A DNA stretch of 47,551 nt. It comes from an uncultured Lachnospiraceae bacterium (GTDB taxonomy: Bacteria > Bacillota > Clostridia > Lachnospirales > Lachnospiraceae). A model generated the notes under the pieces. That model saw only the letters and a program-made list of their open reading frames with translations. It was not told the DNA's origin and did no database searches. The position numbers and the translations under genes were made by a program. The stretch spans positions 1-47,551 of the forward strand of contig CAJUAA010000032.1 of assembly GCA_910584205.1 (NCBI GenBank), written 5' to 3'. Positions within the stretch are counted from its first letter, which is position 1. Every line of letters starts with the position of its first letter. This document shows, one piece after another, positions 1-6,907 of the stretch.

Positions 1-260
1 CGCAAGCGGCCTTTCGCGTCACGCTCCCTTGACCGCACGATATACCCGGCGCGTTCCAGTTCCCGCACCGCTTCGCGGATAGCGTCGATCTTCTCCTTGT
101 TGATAAGGGACAGGCCAGCAAGGGTATAGTCCCAATCTTCGGGAAGTGAAAGCATTTGTGACAGCAGCCCCTTTGCCTTTAGGGACAGCTCTTTATTGCG
201 CAGATGGTGGTTTGACATGACGGTGTAGCCACGGTTGCGCTCCACGCGGAAAACTGCCAT
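1..260 (-). CDS. Helix-turn-helix replication-initiator-like protein of an integrative element (3' end cut by the window)
   Basis: Only the first 86 codons lie in the window; the gene runs off the left edge. It opens with MAVFRVERNRGYTVMSNHHL and continues through a segment reading LSLKAKGLLSQMLSLPEDWD, followed by a winged-helix-like stretch (LINKEKIDAIREAVRELERA). From memory, this N-terminus is typical of the helix-turn-helix proteins (DUF6017 group) carried by Tn1549-like integrative conjugative elements of Clostridia. They are thought to act in element replication or its control. The start is set by AAAGGAG eight bases before the ATG. The long leader upstream (261-458) has a nested inverted repeat and a terminator, so expression is probably attenuated. 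The replication role is inferred from family resemblance. Confidence 0.8.
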   Translation of the reverse strand, partial: MAVFRVERNRGYTVMSNHHLRNKELSLKAKGLLSQMLSLPEDWDYTLAGLSLINKEKIDAIREAVRELERAGYIVRSRERDAKGRL

Positions 261-284
261 AGTGTGATACTCCTTTGCGGTAGA

Positions 285-402
285 TTTGTTACGCAGTAGA
301 AGCGCGATTTTGAGGGGTCAGGAATAAACACCTTGCCCCGCCAAAACCGCGCCCGAAAAGCCGCATGGCGTAAGGCTCTTTATGCCCCTACTGCGTAACA
401 AA
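285..402 (-). repeat. Nested inverted repeat in the leader of the element gene
   Basis: A perfect 15-bp inverted repeat (TTTGTTACGCAGTAG at 285-299 and its complement at 388-402) encloses a second pair, GCGCGATTTTG at 302-312 and CAAAACCGCGC at 342-352 (10 of 11 bases pair). Inside that, GGGG at 314-317 faces CCCC at 336-339. The transcribed RNA could fold into one large three-tier stem between the upstream terminator and the ATG at 260. It could be an antiterminator, a translational control structure or a protein-binding palindrome; the sequence does not decide. Confidence 0.6.
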
Positions 403-408
403 GGGCAT

Positions 409-458
409 AAAAAAAGCGGCGTTCCTTTTCTCCCTGTCGTGGGAGTGAAGAAACGCCG
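409..458 (-). terminator. Intrinsic terminator or attenuator upstream of the element gene
   Basis: On the minus strand a stem formed by CGGCGTT (417-423) and AACGCCG (452-458), with an inner stem CTCCC/GGGAG (430-434 and 441-445), is followed directly by seven U residues (415-409). It lies about 150 bases before the start codon at 260. Transcripts entering from the right would stop here before reaching the gene, which is the layout of an attenuator. Confidence 0.7.
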
Positions 459-740
459 TCATGGTCGGTATATGAAATTGTCATTGTAGGGGGTTATCTG
501 TGTGCTGCCCCGTCCGGGTGGTTGGCTCTCGCGGTGCTGCGCATATCAAGGCTCTTTCCGCAAAAGTAGTAAATCGGTAGTAAATTCGGTTGTCCATATC
601 CGCGAAAGTGCCTGTTTTTCAAGGCTTTGCAGAGATAATCAAGGTTGTTAATTATAATAACTGAAACCATTCGAAAAAACAATAAGCAAAATCAACAAAA
701 AGAGAGTCATTTCCCCGGCAAAATCAACAAAAACAAAATG
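459..740. other. Non-coding flank of the putative integrative element with short direct repeats
   Basis: No convincing gene is seen. A small minus-strand open frame at 494-682 (62 codons) lacks a ribosome site and a recognisable domain. Two short direct repeats stand out: GTAGTAAATCG and GTAGTAAATTCG in tandem at 566-588, and a perfect 16-bp repeat GCAAAATCAACAAAAA at 686-701 and 718-733. Repeats of this kind near an element end can be integrase arm sites, but no core attachment site or integrase gene is in the window to confirm this. Confidence 0.35.
686..733. repeat. 16-bp perfect direct repeat spaced by 16 bp
   Basis: GCAAAATCAACAAAAA occurs at 686-701 and again at 718-733, giving a 32-bp period (about three helical turns). 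It sits where sequence resembling a mobile element gives way to degraded accessory DNA. Integrase arm-type (DR2) sites are one explanation; this is an inference. Confidence 0.6.
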
Positions 741-754
741 TATTTCCTTACTGA

Positions 755-784
755 AAATGGCTATATATTTCCGTATAGCCATTT
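755..784 (-). terminator. Perfect 11-bp hairpin at the end of the 761-949 reading frame
   Basis: AAATGGCTATA (755-765) pairs perfectly with TATAGCCATTT (774-784) across an 8-base loop. On the minus strand the stem is followed by UUUUCAG and overlaps the stop codon of the frame ending at 761, so it may terminate that transcript. The U-tract is short, so termination strength is uncertain. Confidence 0.45.
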
Positions 785-949
785 GTGCAGCAACTCCATT
801 AAAATTTTTGACTCTTTTAGCAGTGCACTTATACCTTTTCCTATCACTGCTTCAAACTGCTTTTGATCTGCGCCGGCATACTCATGTTCAGCATTTTCCC
901 AAAGCGCCTGGGCCGGGTGATCATCGTCACCGCATAAAGTGCATTTCAA
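761..949 (-). pseudogene. Short unknown reading frame, probably the tail of a decayed gene
   Basis: A 62-codon frame begins MKCTLCGDDDHPAQALWENA and ends in KWLYGNI. It has a CxxC pair near its start but no ribosome site before the ATG and no recognisable family. Immediately upstream (950-1120) all three minus frames are broken, while each keeps protein-like stretches. The best reading is a C-terminal remnant of a longer gene damaged by stops or frameshifts. A genuine small protein cannot be excluded. Confidence 0.35.
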
Positions 950-1120
950 CCCGGCATTTCCGGATCAGGCGGAACGATTTGTCTTCAGCACCGGCATCCG
1001 GATCGTAGTTGGATTGTCAATGCTTTGCGTTTCATCACTTGTCGGCGCACTTCCCATCATTCCCACCAAAAGTACCAAACGGCGGATTGCCTCAGAGTAT
1101 CGGCCAAGGCTCCCAGTTCG
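950..1120 (-). other. Degenerate protein-like sequence between two minus-strand frames
   Basis: Reading leftward from the stop of the DUF6881-like gene, one frame shows SHDELGALADTLRQSAVWYF and another shows GNPPFGTFGGND, then NYDPDAGAEDKSFR further on. All are interrupted by stop codons. No intact gene is present. The pieces suggest at least one decayed coding sequence; its identity is unknown. Confidence 0.3.
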
Positions 1121-1411
1121 TCATGGCTCATGGGTGTGGTTCCACCAGACAGCCTCAAATTCCGCTTTCTCCACCAGGCAGGCATGGAACTCCTCTCCCC
1201 AGACATGGGTGTTGAATTCTTCCACGGTGGGAATGGGTGTGATCTCAATGGCTCCATCGTAGAGGTCAGGAATATTGCAGGTGCGGCCGTCTGCAAAAAT
1301 GTCGATGGAGCGGAAGACCAGCCGCTCATGGTCTGTATCCACTTCGTAGAAGATGACCGGCGGTTCTCCCTCCGGTACGTTCTCCCAAAAGAGTTTAATA
1401 TATTCGATCAT
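1121..1411 (-). CDS. DUF6881-like small protein
   Basis: The protein has 96 residues, MIEYIKLFWENVPEGEPPVI at the start and AEFEAVWWNHTHEP at the end. Its pattern (IEYIK near the N-terminus, a central IDIFADGRT, then ITPIPTVEEFN, and a C-terminal EFEAVW) fits DUF6881 domain proteins, which are small and of unknown function. The start is the ATG after GAGGGAATCGAT. The same frame stays open to 1957, but that part is antisense to the ferredoxin gene and is not coding. The gene is divergent from the nitroreductase at 1523. Decayed sequence follows it, so the neighbourhood is unstable accessory DNA. Confidence 0.6.
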   Translation of the reverse strand: MIEYIKLFWENVPEGEPPVIFYEVDTDHERLVFRSIDIFADGRTCNIPDLYDGAIEITPIPTVEEFNTHVWGEEFHACLVEKAEFEAVWWNHTHEP

Positions 1412-1465
1412 ATCGATTCCCTCATTGTATAAATCTGCGTTTTTGAGATAATCAACCGTTTTCTG

Positions 1466-1494
1466 TTTAAAAGCAGTCCTGATTATGATAAAAT
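1466..1494 (+). promoter_or_regulatory. Promoter of the ferredoxin-nitroreductase gene
   Basis: TTTAAA (1466-1471), a 17-base spacer and TAAAAT (1489-1494) form a plausible sigma-A promoter ending 28 bases before the ATG. An AGGAGG ribosome site follows at about 1511-1516. Confidence 0.55.
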
Positions 1495-1522
1495 AAGTAT
1501 AAAAATTAACAGGAGGAATTCC

Positions 1523-2314
1523 ATGATACATATTGATCTTGAAGCATGTACAGGCTGCAGAGCCTGCGAAAAGGACTGTCCTGGCAGAGCCATCCAGGTG
1601 ACTGACGGCAAAGCCCGGTCTGTGAAAAAATGTATTCTTTGCGGCCACTGCGTAGCCATATGCCCGCAGAACGCCGTTTCCATCCCGGATTATGACATGG
1701 AGGATGTGGAGGAATATGATCCGAAAACGTTCCATCTGAACCCGGACACTTATCTGCATGCAGTAAAATTCCGTAGAAGTATACGAAATTTTACTGACAA
1801 ACCTATTTCCAGAGACAAAATGGAGCAAATCCTGAAAGCAGGACGTTATACCGCCACTGCCAGAAACAGCCAGGATTGCCGATTTATCCTGGTACAGGAA
1901 CGACTGGAAGAGTTCCGGAATCTGGTCTGGCAGGAAATGCCTGAAGTTCTGAGACACCTGCAGACGGAGGACCGATCATGGCACTATCTGTTCTCCCGCT
2001 TTTATGAGAAATACCAGCAGAACCCGGCTGATGACACTCTGCTGTTTAACTGTACTTCCTTCCTTGTTATTGCCGCTGACAATCTCCTGGATGGAGGGCT
2101 GGCTGCATCCAACATTGAAAATATGGCTGTCGCTGAAGGTGCCGGCGTCCTGTACAGCGGCTACATGATGCGTATGCTTCAGGAAAGCAGCACACTGAAG
2201 AAATGGCTGGAAATCGGTGACCGGCACATTTCCTGCTGCATGCTGCTGGGATATCCCCGTATGACTTACCGAAGAACTGCACCCCGCCGAAAGGCAGATA
2301 TTATATGGAAATAA
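1523..2314 (+). CDS. 4Fe-4S ferredoxin-nitroreductase fusion flavoprotein
   Basis: The 263-residue protein starts with a two-cluster ferredoxin domain (about residues 1-60), with the motifs CTGCRACEKDCPG and CILCGHCVAICPQ. A nitroreductase fold follows from about residue 80, opening with FRRSIRNFTDKPI and containing an ATARNSQ segment typical of the FMN pocket. Such fusions are common in anaerobes and pass electrons from the iron-sulfur clusters to an FMN that reduces nitro- or quinone-like compounds; the physiological substrate is not known. AGGAGG precedes the ATG by six bases. Its last 49 bases overlap the end of the convergent gene at 2266-2661. Confidence 0.9.
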   Translation: MIHIDLEACTGCRACEKDCPGRAIQVTDGKARSVKKCILCGHCVAICPQNAVSIPDYDMEDVEEYDPKTFHLNPDTYLHAVKFRRSIRNFTDKPISRDKMEQILKAGRYTATARNSQDCRFILVQERLEEFRNLVWQEMPEVLRHLQTEDRSWHYLFSRFYEKYQQNPADDTLLFNCTSFLVIAADNLLDGGLAASNIENMAVAEGAGVLYSGYMMRMLQESSTLKKWLEIGDRHISCCMLLGYPRMTYRRTAPRRKADIIWK

Positions 2315-2661
2315 CTTTTATGCACCCATTCCTGCAGGTACCATAGCCCATCGCAATACCGCTTCCTTCCTGATTCTGGCGTTATGCATGTTTCGGTGTT
2401 GAAAATCCGGATAAATTCTTCTCCAGATCGTGAAAAGCCTCGCCAATCCGTAAGCAGGCCATGCTCGCCAATCCGTTCTTTACGGAGACGGTTGGCCAGA
2501 CAATCTACATAGTTCTCTTTCACAGCTGACATGTCCAGGTTCCGCTCCAGCGCCTGGGTATTGAATTCGGAGGCACTGCCGATGGTGAAACACTGTCGGC
2601 AGCCCTCATATTCCGGCAAAGTGTTATAGATATATCGGCTGGCGAAGATCATCTTTGCCAT
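2266..2661 (-). CDS. Hypothetical protein convergent with the nitroreductase gene
   Basis: A 131-residue frame beginning MAKMIFASRYIYNTLPEYEG, preceded by AAGGTGG nine bases upstream. It includes CRQCFTIGSASEFNTQALER and WRGFSRSGEEFIRIFNTE, but no family is recognised. Its 3' end overlaps the end of the nitroreductase gene by 49 bases on the opposite strand. This suggests that the original stop codon was lost when the two genes were joined, or that the protein is a truncated remnant. It lies between the accessory patch and the distal end of the CRISPR array. Confidence 0.5.
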   Translation of the reverse strand: MAKMIFASRYIYNTLPEYEGCRQCFTIGSASEFNTQALERNLDMSAVKENYVDCLANRLRKERIGEHGLLTDWRGFSRSGEEFIRIFNTETCITPESGRKRYCDGLWYLQEWVHKSYFHIISAFRRGAVLR

Positions 2662-2740
2662 GATTATAATCCACCTTTCTACGAAAGGCGCCAATGGGGT
2701 TATGAAATCCTCCTACGGGCTATCGCTCTTCAAAAGATCC

Positions 2741-4911
2741 ATTCAAATACATCTCATGTTATTGTTTATCGCATTACGTGGATTCCTGCATGGGTGCGGT
2801 ATTTATTCAAATACATCTCATGTTATTGTTTATCAGTATACGGTCATAGACCATCGGTCAGACAATCTCCATTCAAATACATCTCATGTTATTGTTTATC
2901 CATAAATGATTCCCATGATTAGATTTCAGTTTAGTATTCAAATACATCTCATGTTATTGTTTATCCGCCGCCGGCTTATGGTTCCCATTAACTACTGGTA
3001 TTCAAATACATCTCATGTTATTGTTTATCAACCGCTTATTGATGGTATAACTTCACTTATTACTAATTCAAATACATCTCATGTTATTGTTTATCAACCC
3101 TTCCCCCGAGCGTAAAGCCTGCCGTATCAACATTCAAATACATCTCATGTTATTGTTTATCTTTCTCCCTTCGGTCAGGCTCCATTTCCAGATAGAATTC
3201 AAATACATCTCATGTTATTGTTTATCTCCATTAAAATTCTTTCGGATATTATGGATGTGATATTCAAATACATCTCATGTTATTGTTTATCCTTTGCGCC
3301 TTCGTTATAGTCCCGGTCCTTTGTATTCAAATACATCTCATGTTATTGTTTATCTTGGAAATAAAAGAGGTTCCTTGCATCGAACCGAAACATTCAAATA
3401 CATCTCATGTTATTGTTTATCAAACATCAAGCAAAGCTCTGGTTTATCGCTTTCGATTCAAATACATCTCATGTTATTGTTTATCCTACCACCCTCCAGA
3501 AAAGAAAGGAAGAAAAACAATTCAAATACATCTCATGTTATTGTTTATCACGCTGTGTGTTTTGGACAGGATCCATTTTCACTTCATTCAAATACATCTC
3601 ATGTTATTGTTTATCAGCCATTCCTGACATGGCCACCAACTGGGACTGTTATTCAAATACATCTCATGTTATTGTTTATCCTGGTGTAGGTTCCTATGTC
3701 GGAACCTTTTGGAAATTCAAATACATCTCATGTTATTGTTTATCATGTTAGCTGTAAAAGCACAGTTTTACGACGTGTATTCAAATACATCTCATGTTAT
3801 TGTTTATCTGTACATCCGTCAGGCGAAGGTGAAAGCAGGATCGCATTCAAATACATCTCATGTTATTGTTTATCGGTAAAGCGGGATTTCGTTTTCGTCT
3901 TTGAATCCTTATTCAAATACATCTCATGTTATTGTTTATCTCGTCGTCTTTCATCCGCAAAAACCATTCGATATGATTCAAATACATCTCATGTTATTGT
4001 TTATCGTGAACCGCTCCATTACCATTGTGCATCCGTCTGGATTCAAATACATCTCATGTTATTGTTTATCGGGGTCCAGAAGTTCCGACTGTATGTTACG
4101 CATTTAATTCAAATACATCTCATGTTATTGTTTATCCATGACAGTATTGGCGACCTCTTCTTTGAGATATATTCAAATACATCTCATGTTATTGTTTATC
4201 TGTCAAGAGAAGAAACATCCTGCCCGGGAGAGCGCATTCAAATACATCTCATGTTATTGTTTATCCCTTTCCCCATGTAACTTAGGTGTAATCCATTCAT
4301 ATTCAAATACATCTCATGTTATTGTTTATCGATTACGTCCGTCTCTTACTTTCCAAGAAATTTATATTCAAATACATCTCATGTTATTGTTTATCGTCCT
4401 GCATCCGATATCCTTCTGCCGGTATCTGGATTCAAATACATCTCATGTTATTGTTTATCTCGCTGCTGACCGGTCTCCGGTATTCGTCGCTGCATTCAAA
4501 TACATCTCATGTTATTGTTTATCATGGGAGAGCTGGCAGAAAGAATCGGGGTTACTAATTCAAATACATCTCATGTTATTGTTTATCGTTTTCGCCATGA
4601 TTCCATTTCCGGATACCGTCAAATTCAAATACATCTCATGTTATTGTTTATCAAGCAGGCTTTCCGGAATGTAATCATCTTTCGCCAAATTCAAATACAT
4701 CTCATGTTATTGTTTATCGACTATGCCGTTTCTGTCCTCTCCGACGGTCGGGAATTCAAATACATCTCATGTTATTGTTTATCTGCAGAGATGCACAACT
4801 CAATATTATGTAACCAGATTCAAATACATCTCATGTTATTGTTTATCATGTGATAGGCAAGCTTCAGGTCATTTCCTATTTATTCAAATACATCTCATGT
4901 TATTGTTTATC
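2741..4911 (-). CRISPR. Type I-B CRISPR array, 34 repeats and 33 spacers
   Basis: Repeats of 30 bp start at 2741, 2805, 2871 and so on to 4882 with a period of 63-67 bp; spacers are 33-37 bp and all different. Read on the minus strand, the repeat begins GATAAACAATAACATGAG and ends ATGTATTTGAAT. It contains a short stem ACAT-GAG-ATGT followed by eight bases, ATTTGAAT, which matches the 8-nt 5' handle expected after Cas6 cleavage in I-B systems. All 34 repeats read as identical, including the leader-distal one at 2741-2770. The leader and newest spacers are at the right end, next to cas2. The protein-like frames running through the array are artefacts of the repeat. Confidence 0.99.
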
Positions 4912-5085
4912 CCTCATATTTACAGCCTTTCTTAATTCAATATACTTCAAAAACCTTTATTTTGCAATACATTTCCGGAATTTTACCAGCCGTCTGCGCT
5001 GTTTTTCAAATTTTGCATAAAAGATCAAAAATTCCCTTATTTCCAAGCCTTTTATATATTCATGTAATAAAACGCCTGGTAAAAT
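4912..5085 (-). promoter_or_regulatory. CRISPR leader with array promoter
   Basis: The AT-rich 174-bp stretch between cas2 and the first repeat holds a clear promoter on the minus strand: TTGCAA (4967-4962), a 17-base spacer and TATATT (4944-4939). Transcription would begin about 20 bases before the first repeat. Its position next to cas2 and the orientation of the repeat handle both mark this as the leader and spacer-insertion end. Confidence 0.85.
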
Positions 5086-5376
5086 TCATAATATCAGGCT
5101 CTCTCCATTTTCCACATTCCCATTACCTAATATTTCTTCTCCAAATACATTGTCATTCATAAGTTTTATGATACAGACAAAATCTTCCTTCCTGTCAATC
5201 ACATCCTCCAGTTCCAGTCTCAGTTTCATCAATTTAGACGGTGACATTTCTCCCCGGAATACAGATTTTTGAAAATGAGATAAATATTTTTTACAGACCT
5301 TAAAAACTTTCTGGACTCGTTTTTCTCCTACATCATAAAAAACAAACGCATAGTTATAATTTATCTTTTTCTGCAT
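5086..5376 (-). CDS. cas2: CRISPR-associated endonuclease Cas2
   Basis: The 96-residue protein has the ferredoxin-like fold signature of Cas2, with AFVFYDV in the first strand and a second half ending in a strand-rich FVCIIKLMND. Cas2 dimers bridge Cas1 dimers in the complex that inserts new spacers at the leader end. The start codon overlaps the cas1 stop (TAATG), so the two are translationally coupled. It is the last gene of the cas operon and directly borders the leader. Confidence 0.95.
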   Translation of the reverse strand: MQKKINYNYAFVFYDVGEKRVQKVFKVCKKYLSHFQKSVFRGEMSPSKLMKLRLELEDVIDRKEDFVCIIKLMNDNVFGEEILGNGNVENGESLIL

Positions 5377-6374
5377 TAAAATCCTCCCTTCAAACTAAAC
5401 GGGACAAACTCTTTTTCTTCCATAATTTGTTTGATCAGTTTATAACAGTCCAGCTTTATAGCTGTTCGATAAGAGACCTTTCTTTTCAGTACCAGATGCT
5501 GAAATACAGACTCCATTCTGCCTTCAAATGCTTCGATAAACAATTTTCTTCCAGCCTCATTCAACATACAGTAATTCACTCTCTTTTCAAAATGCTTTTC
5601 CACCTGAATTTTTCGATTATTGACCAGATCAAATATTGTACGAAAAACAATCACCGGTTTAAACGCCTCACTCAGATCCAGACTCAGAGAAAATCTTCCC
5701 TCTGAAGGTTCATGCAGATAACTGATCCTCTGATCCAAATGGGTCCGATAAATAGCCGAAATTGTTTTTGTATACAACAATGTGTTTCCAAACGATACCA
5801 GCGCATTCATAGGATTGTCCGGCGGCCGCTTCACCCTTTTATTCATCACAAAGTCTTCCGGAAGAAAATAAGGAAAATCCGCATAAAACCGCATCCACAG
5901 TTCCCCTTCCACAGCCAGCAATACTTTGATCTGTTCCGCATGTTCTACATTTGTATAAAATTCTTTTTTGATCCAGTCTGTCGTATTCTTTACTTCTTTT
6001 TTGTCATGCTTATAATAATGATATAAAACTTCGTAAATATTACTCCCAATCCCCTTTACAACTGCTTTTGCTATATCCAGCCTGTTGCTATGAAAACTTT
6101 CTACCTGTCTTATAAGAAGTTTTCCGCTCATGTACTGATCCCTGGGATAAAAAGTCCCGCTGTATCCGCCGTAATAATTAAAAAAATGGACAATTACATG
6201 ATTCTGGCTGAAAAAGTCCAAAAGCTTGCTGTTCATACTGACTTCATTCATACAATAAAGTTCTTTTGTGTTCTCAATCGGTATGTATACGTTCTTTCCG
6301 TCTTTTCTGAAACAAAGAGAATTATCTTTCCTGGTCAATTCTCCCATTGAAAATATATATTTCGTACTCCCCAT
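5376..6374 (-). CDS. cas1: CRISPR-associated integrase Cas1 (type I-B)
   Basis: The 332-residue protein is of normal length for Cas1b. It has the N-terminal beta-rich part (FSMGELTRKDNSLCFRKDG, then NYYGGYSGTFYPRD) and the helical catalytic part with NPMNALVSFGNTLLYT, then HLDQRISYLHEPSEGRFSLS, then LDLSEAFKP. These hold the conserved Glu, His and Asp region of the metal-dependent integrase. With Cas2 it captures and inserts spacers, and Cas4 usually trims them. A GGAGAAGG ribosome site precedes the ATG. Confidence 0.96.
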   Translation of the reverse strand: MGSTKYIFSMGELTRKDNSLCFRKDGKNVYIPIENTKELYCMNEVSMNSKLLDFFSQNHVIVHFFNYYGGYSGTFYPRDQYMSGKLLIRQVESFHSNRLDIAKAVVKGIGSNIYEVLYHYYKHDKKEVKNTTDWIKKEFYTNVEHAEQIKVLLAVEGELWMRFYADFPYFLPEDFVMNKRVKRPPDNPMNALVSFGNTLLYTKTISAIYRTHLDQRISYLHEPSEGRFSLSLDLSEAFKPVIVFRTIFDLVNNRKIQVEKHFEKRVNYCMLNEAGRKLFIEAFEGRMESVFQHLVLKRKVSYRTAIKLDCYKLIKQIMEEKEFVPFSLKGGF

Positions 6375-6405
6375 ATATCCTTCTCCTGACGTGTATATTC
6401 ACTGC

Positions 6406-6897
6406 CTAAATGTAACAATACTCATAATATGCACACTTTTTACATCCTGGCTTATTCGACACCGGCGGAACTGTGTTCTCAGATAAAAGATTCTCGATCT
6501 TTTCTATATTTTTTTCCAGTTCTTCTTCCAGCTGCTCATTTAACTCCACAATCATCGTTTTTTTATTCTTTTTGTTCTTTTCAACAAACTCCAGTTTTCC
6601 CTTCCGTATAACTCCTTTTTCCTTCAGTACTTTTAAATAATAGATCAGCTGCCACCTGGATGCTTCCACATCTGCATCGGATTTCTTTATTTCTGTAAGA
6701 TACTCCGCCGTAAGTTTGTCCAGACGAATGTTTTCGATGGCCAGCTCCGTATTGTTCTGATTTGACCGTTCTTCATGAATCGCCTTTCCTATTTTAACCT
6801 CTTCACTGTTGTCTTCCAGATTCAGGCGATTTCCAAACAAATAATACTGGCGCTTACAATGAAAATAATAGTTCATCAATGTCCCGTTTACTTTCAC
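6406..6897 (-). CDS. cas4: CRISPR-associated exonuclease Cas4
   Basis: The 163-residue protein opens with KVNGTLMNYYFHCKRQYYLF, carrying the first Cys of the iron-sulfur cluster, followed by GKAIHEER. The middle has the RecB-like WQLIYYLKVL and KLEFVEKNKKNKK strands. The C-terminus has the Cys cluster GCKKCAYYEYC. Cas4 nucleases process prespacer ends and help choose the PAM and orientation during adaptation. It sits between cas3 and cas1, the usual I-B order, with only 10 bases to cas3. Confidence 0.94.
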   Translation of the reverse strand: MKVNGTLMNYYFHCKRQYYLFGNRLNLEDNSEEVKIGKAIHEERSNQNNTELAIENIRLDKLTAEYLTEIKKSDADVEASRWQLIYYLKVLKEKGVIRKGKLEFVEKNKKNKKTMIVELNEQLEEELEKNIEKIENLLSENTVPPVSNKPGCKKCAYYEYCYI

Positions 6898-6907
6898 TTT
6901 TATCCCC

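Noticed and set aside
494..682. 62-codon minus-strand frame near the element end
   Set aside because: No ribosome site and no recognisable domain; it lies in a repeat-rich non-coding flank.
1412..1957. Upstream extension of the DUF6881-like frame to 278 codons
   Set aside because: The added part is antisense to the ferredoxin-nitroreductase gene, has no ribosome site and no family match, while a supported ATG lies at 1411.
2660..4935. Several plus-strand reading frames rich in repeated short peptides across the CRISPR array
   Set aside because: They are the three translations of the identical CRISPR repeat joined by spacers; none has a ribosome site and the pattern follows the repeat period.
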